Shown here one piece after another: positions 1-12,003 of a stretch of 64,000 nt of DNA; the stretch's first letter is position 1; each line of letters starts with the position of its first letter. Source of the stretch: Clostridiaceae bacterium (GTDB lineage Bacteria; Bacillota; Clostridia; Peptostreptococcales; Peptostreptococcaceae); contig CABIVQ010000001.1 in NCBI GenBank assembly GCA_902362365.1, forward strand, positions 124,001 through 188,000. Reading direction: 5' to 3'. The translations under genes were made by a program, and so were the position numbers. The notes beneath the pieces were generated by a model. The model was not told the origin of the DNA. It saw only the letters and a list, made by a program, of their open reading frames with translations, and did not search any database.

Positions 1-1
1 T

Positions 2-919
<918 letters not shown>

Positions 920-928
920 TTTTAGACT

Positions 929-971
929 AGTCCGGGTTTGTAGTTTTATACTACGGGCTCCGGACTTTTTT
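929..971 (+). terminator. Intrinsic terminator after gap
   Basis: AGTCCGG at 929-935 pairs with CCGGACT at 960-966. An inner GTAGT/ACTAC stem lies between them and a run of T follows. The stem is GC-rich for this genome. Confidence 0.9.
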
Positions 972-1126
972 AAGCAATTGGAAAAAGTCATTGAGTCTAT
1001 AAAAAAATTCGTGTACATAGCAACTCAATAAAAATGAATTTTTACCTAAGAAGTATGAATTAATTATATAGAATATACATAGGGAAGATATATTATAAAA
1101 TCTCGGTTTTGAAAGGAGAATTCAAC

Positions 1127-2326
1127 ATGTCAATGCTTAACAAAAAAAGTATAGAAGATATAAATGTGAACGGAAAAAGAGTATTAGTAAGATGTGACTT
1201 CAACGTACCTTTAAAGGATGGAGTTATAACTGATGAAAATAGATTAAATGGTGCATTACCAACTATAAAGTACCTAATAGAACAAGGAGCTAAAGTTATA
1301 TTATGCTCTCACTTAGGTAAGCCAAAAGGGGAAGCTAAGCCAGAATTATCTTTAGCACCAGTTGCAAAAAGATTATCTGAAATGCTAGGTCAAGAAGTAG
1401 TATTTGCTGCTGACGAAAACGTAGTAGGAGAAAATGCAAAGGCTGCTGTAGCTAAAATGCAAAATGGTGATGTAGTATTATTAGAAAATACTAGATATAG
1501 AAAAGAAGAAACTAAAAATGAAGAAAACTACTCTAAAGAATTAGCTTCTTTAGCAGAAATATTTGTAAATGATGCATTCGGTACTGCTCATAGAGCTCAC
1601 TGTTCAACAGTAGGTGCGGGAGAATTCTTACAAGAAAGAGCTTGTGGATACTTAATTCAAAAAGAATTAAAGTTCTTAGGAGAAGCTGTAGCTAATCCTG
1701 TAAGACCTTTCACTGCTATACTAGGTGGGGCAAAAGTTTCTGATAAGATAGCTGTTATAAATCAATTATTAGATAAAGTTGATAACTTAATAATAGGTGG
1801 AGGAATGGCTTATACATTCTTAAAAGCTCAAGGATATGAAATAGGAACTTCTTTAGTAGAAGAAGATAAAGTAGAATATGCTAAAGAAATGATGGAAAAA
1901 GCAGCTGCTAAAGGTGTTAAATTATTATTACCAATAGACAACGCTGTTGCTGATAAATTTGCTGATGTTACTCCAGTTATAACTGAAGAGGCTAACATAC
2001 CAGCAGGACATATGGGATTAGATATAGGACCAAAAACTATAGAAGAATATGTAAATACAGTAAATGCTTCTAAGACAATAGTATGGAATGGACCAATGGG
2101 AGTTTTCGAATTTGCTAACTTTGCAGAAGGTACACTAGCAGTAGCTAAAGCTATGGCTGCGTTAACTGATGCAACTACAGTAATAGGTGGAGGAGATTCT
2201 GCTGCTGCTGTTAATCAATTAGGATTCGGAGATAAAATGACTCACGTTTCTACTGGTGGAGGAGCATCATTAGAATTCTTAGAAGGAAAAGAATTACCAG
2301 GTATAGTAGCTTTAGATAATAAATAA
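1127..2326 (+). CDS. pgk: Phosphoglycerate kinase
   Basis: Transfers phosphate from 1,3-bisphosphoglycerate to ADP in lower glycolysis. It is about 399 residues, the usual bacterial length. N-terminal substrate motifs RCDFNVPL and SHLGKPKG and the C-terminal nucleotide-binding GGGDS/STGGGA stretch are present. The frame is open from a TTG at 1109, but AAAGGAG at 1112-1118 sits 8 bases before the ATG at 1127, so that ATG is taken as the start. The 200-base gap after gap holds the gap terminator and a further weak ATTGAGT/ACTCAAT dyad (990-1029). Confidence 0.97.
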   Translation: MSMLNKKSIEDINVNGKRVLVRCDFNVPLKDGVITDENRLNGALPTIKYLIEQGAKVILCSHLGKPKGEAKPELSLAPVAKRLSEMLGQEVVFAADENVVGENAKAAVAKMQNGDVVLLENTRYRKEETKNEENYSKELASLAEIFVNDAFGTAHRAHCSTVGAGEFLQERACGYLIQKELKFLGEAVANPVRPFTAILGGAKVSDKIAVINQLLDKVDNLIIGGGMAYTFLKAQGYEIGTSLVEEDKVEYAKEMMEKAAAKGVKLLLPIDNAVADKFADVTPVITEEANIPAGHMGLDIGPKTIEEYVNTVNASKTIVWNGPMGVFEFANFAEGTLAVAKAMAALTDATTVIGGGDSAAAVNQLGFGDKMTHVSTGGGASLEFLEGKELPGIVALDNK

Positions 2327-2438
2327 TAAATTGCAATTACCAATAGAGTATTTATTATACTCGATTTTGACACTATAGATATGTTACCACAGAAGTTTTA
2401 TTTTAATAAAACTACCTTAAATTTTGTTATAATTAAGC

Positions 2439-2472
2439 TTAGGAAAATTTATCCTAAGGTAAATTTTCCTAA
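2439..2472 (+). other. 13-bp inverted repeat in the pgk-tpiA leader
   Basis: The arms TTAGGAAAATTTA (2439-2451) and TAAATTTTCCTAA (2460-2472) are perfectly complementary around an 8-base loop. There is no T-run after it, and the tpiA ribosome-binding site starts 18 bases downstream. It is therefore more likely an mRNA-stability or processing hairpin, or an operator, than a terminator. The function is not known. Confidence 0.5.
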
Positions 2473-2502
2473 TGACTTGATTAAAGTGTGGAGGAATTGA
2501 AA

Positions 2503-3246
2503 ATGAGAAAACCTATAATAGCTGGAAACTGGAAAATGAATAAGACTATAGCAGAAGCTTTAGCTTTTGTTGAAAATGTTAAAGAAAGAGTAAACAATGA
2601 AAATGTAGATGTAGTAATATGTGCACCGTTCATAGCTTTAAAAGATTTAAAAGAGGCAACAAAAGGAACAGACATAAAAATTGGAGCTCAAAATATGCAT
2701 TTTGAAGAAAGTGGAGCTTTTACAGGTGAAGTTGCACCTGAAATGTTAAAAGAAATAGGAATTGACTACGTGGTTATAGGACACTCTGAGAGAAGAGAAT
2801 ATTTCAATGAAACAAATGAAACAGTAAACAAAAAGGTAGTAAAAGCTTTAGAACATGGCATACATCCAATACTTTGCTGTGGAGAAACTCTAGAACAAAG
2901 AGAAGCTGGAGAGACTAAAGCTCATTGTAAAATACAAATTGAAGAGGGATTAAAAAATGTAGCTAAAGAAGATATATCTAAGGTTGTCATAGCTTATGAA
3001 CCAATATGGGCTATAGGAACTGGAAAAACTGCAACTGCTGAAGATGCTAATGATGTTATATCTTACATAAGAGAAGTAGTAGCAGGATTATATGGAGAGT
3101 TAGCTCAAGATGTTAGAATACAATATGGTGGAAGTGTTAAGCCATCAAATGTTGCTGAAATAATGGCACAAAGTGATATAGATGGAGCTTTAGTTGGTGG
3201 AGCTAGTTTAGCTGCTGACGACTATGTAAAGCTTGTAAATTTCTAA
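2503..3246 (+). CDS. tpiA: Triosephosphate isomerase
   Basis: Interconverts dihydroxyacetone phosphate and glyceraldehyde-3-phosphate. The N-terminal GNWKMN carries the catalytic Lys, IGHSERR the electrophilic His, and [11 protein letters not shown] the catalytic Glu. The phosphate-binding YGGSV is near the C-terminus. Length is about 247 residues, normal for the family. A GTG-initiated extension from 2488 is possible, but the GGAGG at 2490-2494 would then lie inside the gene, so ATG 2503 is preferred. gpmI follows after 13 bases, so the two are almost certainly co-transcribed. Confidence 0.97.
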   Translation: MRKPIIAGNWKMNKTIAEALAFVENVKERVNNENVDVVICAPFIALKDLKEATKGTDIKIGAQNMHFEESGAFTGEVAPEMLKEIGIDYVVIGHSERREYFNETNETVNKKVVKALEHGIHPILCCGETLEQREAGETKAHCKIQIEEGLKNVAKEDISKVVIAYEPIWAIGTGKTATAEDANDVISYIREVVAGLYGELAQDVRIQYGGSVKPSNVAEIMAQSDIDGALVGGASLAADDYVKLVNF

Positions 3247-3259
3247 GGAGTGAAATAAT

Positions 3260-4801
3260 ATGAAAAAACCAGTTGCTTTAATCATAATGGATGGTTATGG
3301 ATATACTAGTGAAACTAAAGGGAATGCTGTAGCTGCGGCTAACACTCCTAACTTAGATAGAATATCTAAAGAATATCCAAGCACATTAATAAATGCGAGT
3401 GGTCTAGATGTTGGATTACCAAATGGACAAATGGGTAACTCAGAAGTTGGACACACAAACATAGGTGCAGGACGAATAGTATATCAAGACTTAACTAGAA
3501 TAACAAAAGCAATAGAAGATGGTGAATTCTTCAATAATGAAGTATTATGCCAAGCTATGGAAAATGCTAAAGATAAAGCACTTCACATAATGGGATTATT
3601 ATCTGATGGTGGAGTACATTCACATATAGACCACCTAAAAGCTTTAGTAAAAATGGCTAAAGAAAAAGGTGTAGAAAAAGTATATGTTCATGCATTTACA
3701 GACGGTAGAGATACTGATCCACAAAGTGCAATTACATATGTAAAAGAAGCTGAAGAAGTTATGGCTGAAGTAGGTGTAGGGGAATTTGCTTCTGTAAGTG
3801 GTAGATACTACGCAATGGACAGAGATAAGAGATGGGAAAGAGTTCAACTTGCATATGATGCAATGGTAGAAGGAAAAGGTGAAACTGCTACTTCTGCTAC
3901 TGAAGCTATTCAAAATTCTTATGATGAAGGTAAAAATGATGAATTCGTTTTACCAACAGTTATAGTTAAGGATAAAAATCCTGTTGGAACTATAAAAGAA
4001 GGAGATTCTGTAGTATTCTTCAACTTTAGACCAGACAGAGCTAGACAAATAACTAGAGCACTAGTTTGTGATGAATTTGTAGGATTTGAAAGACCTTGCA
4101 TGAAGACTTTCTTTGTATGCTTAACTGAATATGATATAACTATCAAAAATGTTCATATAGCATTTGGACCTCAATCATTAAGCAATACTTTAGGTGAGTA
4201 CCTAGCTAAGAATGGAAAAGTTCAATTAAGAGCTGCCGAAACAGAAAAGTATGCTCACGTTACTTTCTTCTTCAATGGTGGAGTTGAAGAACCAAACCAA
4301 GGTGAAGAAAGATTATTAATACCATCTCCAAAGGTTGCAACTTATGACTTACAACCAGAAATGTCTGCTGGTGAGTTATTAGAAAAGGTTGTAGCTAAAA
4401 TAGATGAAGATAAATTTGACTTTATAGTTGTTAACTTTGCAAATCCTGATATGGTTGGGCATACAGGAAATGTAGAAGCTGCTATAAAAGCAGTAGAAAC
4501 AGTTGATAGCTGTGTAGGCAAATTAGTCGATAAAATAATAGAAAAAGGTGGAAGCGCAATTATAACAGCTGACCACGGAAATGCAGAATTAATGGAAGAT
4601 GTTGAGTCTGGAAAAACAATAACAGCTCATTCTACTAATCCAGTACCATTTATAGTTGCAGGTGAAGAATTTAAAACATCTACATTACTAGAAGGTGGAA
4701 GATTATCTGATATAGCACCAACTGTATTAGATATGATGCATTTAGAACAACCAGAAGAAATGACTGGTCATTCATTAATAAAAAATAATTATTTAAATTA
4801 A
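3260..4801 (+). CDS. gpmI: 2,3-bisphosphoglycerate-independent phosphoglycerate mutase
   Basis: Manganese-dependent mutase of the alkaline phosphatase superfamily (513 residues) that interconverts 3- and 2-phosphoglycerate. The N-terminal IMDGYGY metal ligands, the catalytic-serine motif GNSEVGHTNIGAGR and the C-terminal TADHGNAE metal site are all present. AAGGAG lies 9 bases before the ATG. It is coupled to tpiA and followed by a 191-base gap before eno that probably holds the eno promoter. Confidence 0.97.
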   Translation: MKKPVALIIMDGYGYTSETKGNAVAAANTPNLDRISKEYPSTLINASGLDVGLPNGQMGNSEVGHTNIGAGRIVYQDLTRITKAIEDGEFFNNEVLCQAMENAKDKALHIMGLLSDGGVHSHIDHLKALVKMAKEKGVEKVYVHAFTDGRDTDPQSAITYVKEAEEVMAEVGVGEFASVSGRYYAMDRDKRWERVQLAYDAMVEGKGETATSATEAIQNSYDEGKNDEFVLPTVIVKDKNPVGTIKEGDSVVFFNFRPDRARQITRALVCDEFVGFERPCMKTFFVCLTEYDITIKNVHIAFGPQSLSNTLGEYLAKNGKVQLRAAETEKYAHVTFFFNGGVEEPNQGEERLLIPSPKVATYDLQPEMSAGELLEKVVAKIDEDKFDFIVVNFANPDMVGHTGNVEAAIKAVETVDSCVGKLVDKIIEKGGSAIITADHGNAELMEDVESGKTITAHSTNPVPFIVAGEEFKTSTLLEGGRLSDIAPTVLDMMHLEQPEEMTGHSLIKNNYLN

Positions 4802-4971
4802 ATAGTTATTAATATATAAATAAATAAGGTTTACAAAATATACAATATATTATATAAATCACCCAAATACAAAACTAGAAATAAAATTTATCCATCAAAT
4901 AATATATATTCTAAAATGTAAAAAGGGGAAAGGGTATTATATTGTATAAGAGGTTAACTATTATATTATAA

Positions 4972-6285
<1,314 letters not shown>

Positions 6286-6322
6286 TTTTATAAAAGAATT
6301 ACTTTAATATAAAAAAAATATT

Positions 6323-6363
6323 CAGTCCGTTGAGCTAAAAAATGCTCAATGGACTGTTTTTTT
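6323..6363 (+). terminator. Intrinsic terminator after eno
   Basis: CAGTCCGTTGAGC (6323-6335) pairs with GCTCAATGGACTG (6344-6356), with one G-T wobble, followed by seven T. Confidence 0.92.
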
Positions 6364-6390
6364 ATTAGTAATTATTATTTAAAGGAGTGA

Positions 6391-6429
6391 AAAAAGTAGT
6401 AGTTTATACAAATGAATTACTACTTTTTT
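6391..6429 (+). terminator. Second hairpin with T-run downstream of eno
   Basis: AAAAAGTAGTA and TACTACTTTTTT flank a loop of about 16 bases. It lies 28 bases after the eno terminator and just after an orphan AAAGGAGTG. It could be a backup terminator, or the terminator of a small transcript. Confidence 0.6.
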
Positions 6430-6514
6430 ATGTTGGATAAATGAAATATAATGAAAGTGTAATATACTAAACCTCAGGATAAATTCTTGGTGTAAAAATA
6501 GGGGAGACATTTTT

Positions 6515-8077
6515 ATGATTAGATTTGAGATAAGTACTAGAGATAGGCTGGGCATAACTACTGAAATACTATGCAAGATTTATAATAGAGATATAGATTT
6601 AGTATCTATGGAGGTTTTTACAGAGAAGGTTTGTATTAAGATTAATGATATAGATTATGCCACTAAAAAAAATCTTAGAGAAGAAATAAGTAGTATTGAT
6701 GATGTTATCTTTATAAAAGAAATAGAGCTTTTAAGTCATGAAAAGAATGAGCAGAAGTTATTAGCTGTAATTGATTCTGTAGATGAAGGAATAATCTCCA
6801 TTGATAAAAATTTTGAAATTAATATATTTAATAATTATTGTGAAGAGCTGTTTAATTACAAAAAAGAAGAGGTTATAGGTAGAGATATAAGAGATATTAT
6901 TGGTGAAGATGATATCATTGTAGGCTTAATTAAATATGGGCATGAGTATGATAATATTAAGTCTAGCATAAAACATAATGATATAAAAAGTAGCTATATA
7001 ACTACCGGTAGAAGAATAACTAATGATAATGATGAAACGATTGGGGCTGTAGTTTCAATAAAAGATGTAAATAAAGCTAGAGAGCTTGTTAATATAATTA
7101 ATAAAAATAATGATGGACCTTTCAAAAATATAATAGGAAATAGTAAAAGTATTGAAAAGGTAAAACATATGACATTAGCTATATCAAAAAGTAACTCAAC
7201 TGTTCTACTAAGAGGAGATAGTGGTACTGGTAAGGAACTATTTGCAAATGCTATACATGATTTAAGTGATAGAAGAGATAAACGTTTCGTTGCTATTAAC
7301 TGTGCAGCCTTACCTGATAGCTTACTAGAAAGTGAATTATTTGGATATGAGAAGGGAAGTTTTACAGGTGCTATGCAAAGTGGAAAGGAAGGGCTTTTTA
7401 AAGAAGCAAATGAAGGAACTATTTTTTTAGATGAAATAGGAGAGTTATCGATGCTTCTGCAAGCGAAACTTCTAAGGGTACTACAAGAAGGAAAGATAAG
7501 AAAGATTGGTAGTAGTAAAGAAGAGGAAGTTGATGTAAGAGTTATTGCAGCAACTCATAAAAATCTTGAAAAGATGATAAAAGATGGAGAGTTTAGAGAA
7601 GATTTATATTATAGACTAAATGTTATTCCAATAAAAATTCCGAGTTTGAAAGAGCGATTAGATGATATACCTGTATTAGTTCATTTTTTTATAAATAAAC
7701 TTAACAAGAAGCTTAGAACTAATATAAAAGGATTTAAAAAAGGTTTCTTAGATAAATTAATGAATTATGATTGGCCTGGGAATGTAAGAGAGTTACAAAA
7801 TGTAGTAGAAAGAGCTATGAATTTATGTAGTGGTGATGTATTAACTAGCCAGGATATTATGATTGATTGTATATATAGGAATGAAGATATTATAGATAAT
7901 TTTATTGAAGAAGAGCAGAAATTTAAATCTTTAAAAGAAGAGATGGAGAAATATGAGAAAGAGATAATTATGAGAGTATATAATGGTAATAAAAGTTATA
8001 GAGAAAGTGCTAAAATACTTGGAATTTCACATACTGCAGTAATGAATAAAATTAAAAAATATAATATAAAAGAATAG
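6515..8077 (+). CDS. Sigma-54-dependent activator, TyrR-like (ACT-PAS-AAA+-Fis)
   Basis: A 520-residue enhancer-binding protein. Residues 1-70 resemble the ACT domain of TyrR ([18 protein letters not shown]), about 75-185 form a PAS domain, and about 200-435 are the AAA+ sigma-54-interaction domain. That domain has Walker A GDSGTGKE at 234-241 and the sigma-54-contact loop GSFTGA at 281-286 (GAFTGA in most relatives). The C-terminal 45 residues form a TyrR/Fis-type helix-turn-helix ([20 protein letters not shown]). Directly downstream are TyrR-type boxes and a sigma-54 promoter before methionine gamma-lyase, so it very probably activates that gene in response to an amino acid bound by the ACT or PAS domain. 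The ligand is unknown. GGGGAG precedes the start. Confidence 0.92.
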   Translation: MIRFEISTRDRLGITTEILCKIYNRDIDLVSMEVFTEKVCIKINDIDYATKKNLREEISSIDDVIFIKEIELLSHEKNEQKLLAVIDSVDEGIISIDKNFEINIFNNYCEELFNYKKEEVIGRDIRDIIGEDDIIVGLIKYGHEYDNIKSSIKHNDIKSSYITTGRRITNDNDETIGAVVSIKDVNKARELVNIINKNNDGPFKNIIGNSKSIEKVKHMTLAISKSNSTVLLRGDSGTGKELFANAIHDLSDRRDKRFVAINCAALPDSLLESELFGYEKGSFTGAMQSGKEGLFKEANEGTIFLDEIGELSMLLQAKLLRVLQEGKIRKIGSSKEEEVDVRVIAATHKNLEKMIKDGEFREDLYYRLNVIPIKIPSLKERLDDIPVLVHFFINKLNKKLRTNIKGFKKGFLDKLMNYDWPGNVRELQNVVERAMNLCSGDVLTSQDIMIDCIYRNEDIIDNFIEEEQKFKSLKEEMEKYEKEIIMRVYNGNKSYRESAKILGISHTAVMNKIKKYNIKE

Positions 8078-8147
8078 TGTAAAGAATTATTTACAAATGC
8101 AAAGAAATGTTTACGAAGTTTGTGGATTATGTAAAGAATTATTTACA
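8078..8147 (+). promoter_or_regulatory. Cluster of three TyrR-type activator boxes
   Basis: Two identical 18-bp dyads, TGTAAAGAATTATTTACA, lie at 8078-8095 and 8130-8147 (centres 52 bp apart). An imperfect third, TGCAAA-N6-TTTACG, lies at 8098-8115. The TGTAAA-N6-TTTACA form is the known TyrR box pattern. The cluster starts at the base after the regulator's stop codon and ends 126 bp before the -24 element, a normal distance for sigma-54 enhancer sites. Binding by the upstream regulator is inference from adjacency and family. Confidence 0.8.
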
Positions 8148-8273
8148 ACATATGAAATTTATTTGAATTAACCTTAAAATATCTCGGGAAATCGTTTTTA
8201 ATGAAAGGTGGTTATTTCAATATATTTATAAATAAAAAAATAAAAAATGATTTTTTTTACTTTAATCAAAAAG

Positions 8274-8290
8274 TTGGCATGGGAGTTGCT
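8274..8290 (+). promoter_or_regulatory. Sigma-54 (-24/-12) promoter of megL
   Basis: TTGGCATGGGAGTTGCT matches the RpoN consensus TTGGCAC-N5-TTGCW with correct spacing and the invariant GG and GC. It is 67 bases upstream of the megL ATG. Confidence 0.88.
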
Positions 8291-8357
8291 CTTAAAATAT
8301 AGCGTAAATAAAAATAATTATAAATTATATTAAGATAAATTATAGGGGGAACTTAAA

Positions 8358-9551
8358 ATGGAAAACTTAAAAAATAAAAAATTCGCAACTCAAGCTATAC
8401 ACGGGGGACATAAAAAGGATCCAGTTTCAGGAGCATTAACTACACCTATATTCCAAACGTCAACTTTCGTATTCGATAGTGCAGAACAAGGAGGAAGAAG
8501 ATTTGCACTTGAAGAAGACGGTTTTATATATTCAAGATTAGGAAATCCAACAAATATGCAATTAGAAGAAAAAATAGCACTACTTGAAAAAGGAGAAGCT
8601 TGTTTATCAACTGCTTCAGGAATGGGAGCTATAACTTCAGCATTATGGACTGCATTAAAGGCAGGAGACCATATAGTAGCAAGTAAAACTTTATACGGAT
8701 GTACTTATGCATTATTAAATCACGGAATAAGCAGATATGGGGTTGAAGTTACTTTTGTTGATGCTGCTAACTTAGATGAAGTAAGAGCAGCTATGAAAGA
8801 AAATACTAAAGTTGTTTACTTAGAAACTCCAGCAAATCCAGACCTAAAGTTAGTAGATATAGAAGCAGTAGCTAAGATAGGTCATGAAGTAGAAGGATGT
8901 ATGGTTATTGTCGATAATACTTTCTGTACTCCATATATACAAAGACCATTGGAATTAGGGGCAGACGTTGTTGTTCATTCTGCTACTAAATACTTAAACG
9001 GACATGGAGATGTTATAGCTGGATTCGTTGTTGGTAAAAAAGAATTCATAGATCAAGTAAGATTATTTGGTGTTAAGGATATGACTGGCGCTGTTCTTTC
9101 TCCATTTGATGCTTACTTAATAATGAGAGGTATGAAAACTTTACAAATAAGAATGGATAGACATACTAAGAATGCTATGGAAGTTGCTAAATTCTTAGAA
9201 TCTCATGAAAATGTAGAGTTAGTTAATTACCCAGGATTAGAAAGTTTCCCACAATATGAGTTAGCTCAAAAGCAAATGGATATGCCAGGTGGAATGATTG
9301 CATTTGAAGTTAAGGGTGGACTTGAAGCTGGTAAGAAATTATTAAACTCTTTAGAATTATGTACACTTGCAGTTAGTTTAGGTGATTGTGAAACATTAAT
9401 CCAACATCCTGCATCAATGACTCACTCTCCATATACTCCAGAAGAAAGAGCAGAAGCTGGAATATCTGAAGGATTAATAAGAATATCTGTAGGACTTGAA
9501 GATGCAGAAGATATAATAGCTGACTTAAAGCAAGGTCTAGATAGATTATAG
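8358..9551 (+). CDS. megL: Methionine gamma-lyase
   Basis: PLP enzyme of the Cys/Met metabolism family (397 residues). It splits L-methionine into methanethiol, ammonia and 2-oxobutyrate. The PLP lysine is K211 in [12 protein letters not shown]. The C115 in LYGCTYA corresponds to the active-site Cys that marks methionine gamma-lyases (Cys116 of the Pseudomonas enzyme), which separates it from cystathionine lyases and O-acetylhomoserine sulfhydrylases. GGGGGAAC precedes the ATG. It has its own sigma-54 promoter and activator boxes and ends before a 328-base gap with a strong hairpin. Its 2-oxobutyrate could feed the ferredoxin oxidoreductase encoded next. Confidence 0.9.
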   Translation: MENLKNKKFATQAIHGGHKKDPVSGALTTPIFQTSTFVFDSAEQGGRRFALEEDGFIYSRLGNPTNMQLEEKIALLEKGEACLSTASGMGAITSALWTALKAGDHIVASKTLYGCTYALLNHGISRYGVEVTFVDAANLDEVRAAMKENTKVVYLETPANPDLKLVDIEAVAKIGHEVEGCMVIVDNTFCTPYIQRPLELGADVVVHSATKYLNGHGDVIAGFVVGKKEFIDQVRLFGVKDMTGAVLSPFDAYLIMRGMKTLQIRMDRHTKNAMEVAKFLESHENVELVNYPGLESFPQYELAQKQMDMPGGMIAFEVKGGLEAGKKLLNSLELCTLAVSLGDCETLIQHPASMTHSPYTPEERAEAGISEGLIRISVGLEDAEDIIADLKQGLDRL

Positions 9552-9640
9552 AAATCCATACCTAAGTGGTGATATTTATATATTAAATAAAATTTTAATT
9601 AATAATCCATTATGAAAAAACAAATAACTTATTATGAAAT

Positions 9641-9685
9641 TAATATATCCACTATGATAAGGAAATTATCATAGTGGATATATTA
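9641..9685 (+). terminator. 20-bp perfect hairpin downstream of megL
   Basis: A perfect 20-bp inverted repeat (9641-9660 and 9666-9685) around a GGAAA loop. There is no long T-run, so it may act as an mRNA 3'-end stabiliser as well as a terminator. The rest of the 9552-9879 gap holds an interrupted dyad GGTTCTA...TAGAACC (9739-9787) and a sigma-A-like promoter, but no convincing gene. Confidence 0.55.
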
Positions 9686-9810
9686 AGATTTCCATAATCA
9701 GATAAAAGTAATTGTCTGATAATTGAAGTCTTAAATATGGTTCTATTAAATAATATTAATATCTCAAAATTTGATAATATTAGAACCTTGAAAGCGTTAT
9801 TTTACTTTTA

Positions 9811-9840
9811 TTGACAGAAGTCATTTTGCAGTGTTACCAT
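9811..9840 (+). promoter_or_regulatory. Probable sigma-A promoter of the por operon
   Basis: A perfect -35 TTGACA at 9811-9816 is followed after 18 bases by TACCAT (four of six -10 matches). No -24/-12 pattern is present, so this operon appears not to share the megL sigma-54 control. Confidence 0.5.
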
Positions 9841-9879
9841 AAAAATAAGCATTAAAGCTATTATATTTAAGGGGGTATT

Positions 9880-10455
9880 ATGGTGAATAATACAATAGAG
9901 ATTAGATGGCATGGAAGGGGAGGCCAAGGTGCAAAGACAGCTGCATTACTATTAGCAGACGTTGCATTTAGTACAGGAAAGTATGTACAAGGTTTCCCAG
10001 AATATGGTCCAGAAAGAATGGGGGCACCAATAACTGCTTATAACAGAATAAGTGATTCAGAAATAAGAGTACACTCAAATATATATGAGCCACAATTTGT
10101 AGTAGTTGTTGATGAAACTTTATTAGAAGCAGTAGATGTAACTAAGGGACTAAAAAAAGATGGAGCAATTATAGTAAATACATCTAAGCCAAAAGAGGAA
10201 ATCACAAAACACCTTAAAGGATATGAAGGTAAATTATTCACAGTGGACGCAAGAGGAATATCAGAACGAACTTTAGGAAAAAATTTTCCGAATTCACCAA
10301 TGCTTGCATCGATAGTAAAAGTAGCAGACATTATGCCTTTAGACATATTTTTAGAAGAAATGAAAACTTCTTTCCAACACAAATTTGCATCTAAACCAGA
10401 GGTTATAGGTGGAAATATGGAAGCTTTAAAATTGGCACTAGAGGAGGTAGAATAG
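9880..10455 (+). CDS. porG: 2-oxoacid:ferredoxin oxidoreductase, gamma subunit
   Basis: A 191-residue gamma subunit of the pyruvate/2-ketoacid ferredoxin oxidoreductase family. The typical N-terminal RWHGRGGQGAKTAA and the GFPEYGPERMGAP stretch are present. It is the first of four genes in the order gamma-delta-alpha-beta, as in four-subunit POR/VOR enzymes. GGGGG precedes the ATG at 9880 by 4 bases; the GTG one codon later (9883) is better spaced and could be the true start. The substrate (pyruvate, 2-oxobutyrate or branched-chain 2-oxoacid) cannot be read from sequence, but the megL neighbour favours 2-oxobutyrate. Symbol by family. Confidence 0.88.
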   Translation: MVNNTIEIRWHGRGGQGAKTAALLLADVAFSTGKYVQGFPEYGPERMGAPITAYNRISDSEIRVHSNIYEPQFVVVVDETLLEAVDVTKGLKKDGAIIVNTSKPKEEITKHLKGYEGKLFTVDARGISERTLGKNFPNSPMLASIVKVADIMPLDIFLEEMKTSFQHKFASKPEVIGGNMEALKLALEEVE

Positions 10456-10764
10456 ATGGATAAGAAAATAAGTGAAATCATTACTGAAAATATATCTTGG
10501 AAAGATATAACACCAGCAGGGAACGTATATGCTGGAGGAACTTCAGAAGAATTTAATACAGGAGAATGGAGAGTAGATAAGCCTATATTTATAGAAGATA
10601 AATGTAAGCAATGTCTGTTATGTGTTCCTGTATGTCCAGATAGTTCTATTCCTGTAGAAAACAAGAAAAGAGCAGATTTCGATTTTATGCACTGTAAAGG
10701 ATGCGGAATATGTGCAAAAGTATGTCCTTTCGATGCTATAGAAATGGTAAAGGAGGAAGTTTAG
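10456..10764 (+). CDS. porD: 2-oxoacid:ferredoxin oxidoreductase, delta (ferredoxin) subunit
   Basis: A 102-residue ferredoxin-like subunit with two [4Fe-4S] motifs, CKQCLLCVPVCP and CKGCGICAKVCP. It starts at the base after the porG stop codon, with GGAGG inside the end of porG, so the two are translationally coupled. It carries electrons from the TPP site to external ferredoxin. Confidence 0.93.
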   Translation: MDKKISEIITENISWKDITPAGNVYAGGTSEEFNTGEWRVDKPIFIEDKCKQCLLCVPVCPDSSIPVENKKRADFDFMHCKGCGICAKVCPFDAIEMVKEEV

Positions 10765-11991
10765 ATGTCTACTACAGCAGTAATGGAAAATGAAAGAGCA
10801 GTATCTCCTGCAGGAATAAGAGAGCGATTGTCAGGAAATGAAGCAGTAGCAATAGCTATAAAGCAAATACATCCAGATGTATTTCCAGCATTTCCTATAA
10901 CTCCTTCAACAGAAATACCACAATATTTTTCATCATACGTAGCTAATGGAGAGGTTCAAACTGAATTTGTTCCAGTAGAAAGTGAACATAGTGCAATGAG
11001 TGCAGCTATTGGTGCTCAATCAGCAGGCGCTAGAACTATGACAGCTACATCATCTTGTGGTTTAGCGCTTATGTGGGAAGAATTATACATAGCAGCATCT
11101 AACAGACTTCCAATAACATTAGCTTTAGTAAATAGAGCTTTATCAGGTCCAATAAATATAAACTGTGATCACTCTGATAGTATGGGAGCAAGAGATGCAG
11201 GATGGATACAAATCTATTCTGAAAATAATCAAGAAGCTTATGATAACTTTATACAAGCTGTGAGAATAGGGGAACATAAAGATGTACAATTACCAGTAAT
11301 GGTTTGCCAAGATGGATTTATAACAAGCCATGCTGTTGAAAATATAAACTTAATAGAAGATTCTTTAGTAAAAGATTTTGTAGGAGAATACACTCCAGAA
11401 AATTACTTATTAAATGCGAAAAGACCAATGTCTACTGGTGCTTATGATGTAACATCTTATTACATGGAACATAAGAGACAACAGGCTCAGGCAATGAAAA
11501 ATGCGAAGAGAGTAGCTTTAGAAGTTGCAAAAGATTTTGAAAAAATATCAGGAAGAAGCTACGGATTATTTGAAGAGTATAAATTAGATGATGCAGACTA
11601 TGCAATAGTTATAATAAACTCTGCAGCAGGAACTGCAAAGGATGCAATAGATAAGATGAGAGCTGAAGGAAAGAAAGTTGGATTGTTAAAAATTAGACTA
11701 TTTAGACCTTTCCCAGCTGAAGAGATAAGAGAAGCGTTAAAAAATGTAAAAGTTTTAGCTGTAATGGATAGAAGTGAAGGCTTCAATGCTTATGGGGGAC
11801 CGCTAGGGGCGGAAGTAAAAGGAGCGCTTTATTGTTTAGAAAAGGGGCCTAAAGTTGTAAATTATATTTATGGATTAGGTGGTAGAGATGTTAGAGTTGA
11901 GAACGTGGAAGAAGTATTTAACGAACTTGAAAAAATAGATAATAGTGGAGAACTAGGAGAAGAGTATCGTTATTTATCAGTAAGAGATTAG
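10765..11991 (+). CDS. porA: 2-oxoacid:ferredoxin oxidoreductase, alpha subunit
   Basis: A 408-residue alpha subunit of the pyruvate/ketoisovalerate oxidoreductase family. It has the N-terminal GNEAVAIAIKQ and FPITPSTEIPQ motifs and the VESEHSAMSAAIGAQSAGARTMTATSSCGLALM stretch characteristic of the family (quoted from residues near 70-110). It begins at the base after the porD stop codon with AAGGAGG just upstream. It forms the active site with the beta subunit. Confidence 0.92.
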   Translation: MSTTAVMENERAVSPAGIRERLSGNEAVAIAIKQIHPDVFPAFPITPSTEIPQYFSSYVANGEVQTEFVPVESEHSAMSAAIGAQSAGARTMTATSSCGLALMWEELYIAASNRLPITLALVNRALSGPININCDHSDSMGARDAGWIQIYSENNQEAYDNFIQAVRIGEHKDVQLPVMVCQDGFITSHAVENINLIEDSLVKDFVGEYTPENYLLNAKRPMSTGAYDVTSYYMEHKRQQAQAMKNAKRVALEVAKDFEKISGRSYGLFEEYKLDDADYAIVIINSAAGTAKDAIDKMRAEGKKVGLLKIRLFRPFPAEEIREALKNVKVLAVMDRSEGFNAYGGPLGAEVKGALYCLEKGPKVVNYIYGLGGRDVRVENVEEVFNELEKIDNSGELGEEYRYLSVRD

Positions 11992-12003
11992 GGGGGTGTG
12001 AAG

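Noticed and set aside
9612-9670. Small peptide frame starting MKKQITYYEI
   Set aside because: No ribosome-binding site, and its second half runs into the perfect hairpin.
9811-9840. Sigma-54 promoter before porG (TTGACAG...TTTTGCA)
   Set aside because: The GG of the -24 element is absent and the spacing to TTGC is wrong; a sigma-A -35 fits better.
10038-10664. Open frame of 208 codons on the minus strand across porG and porD
   Set aside because: It overlaps two secure genes and has no family features.
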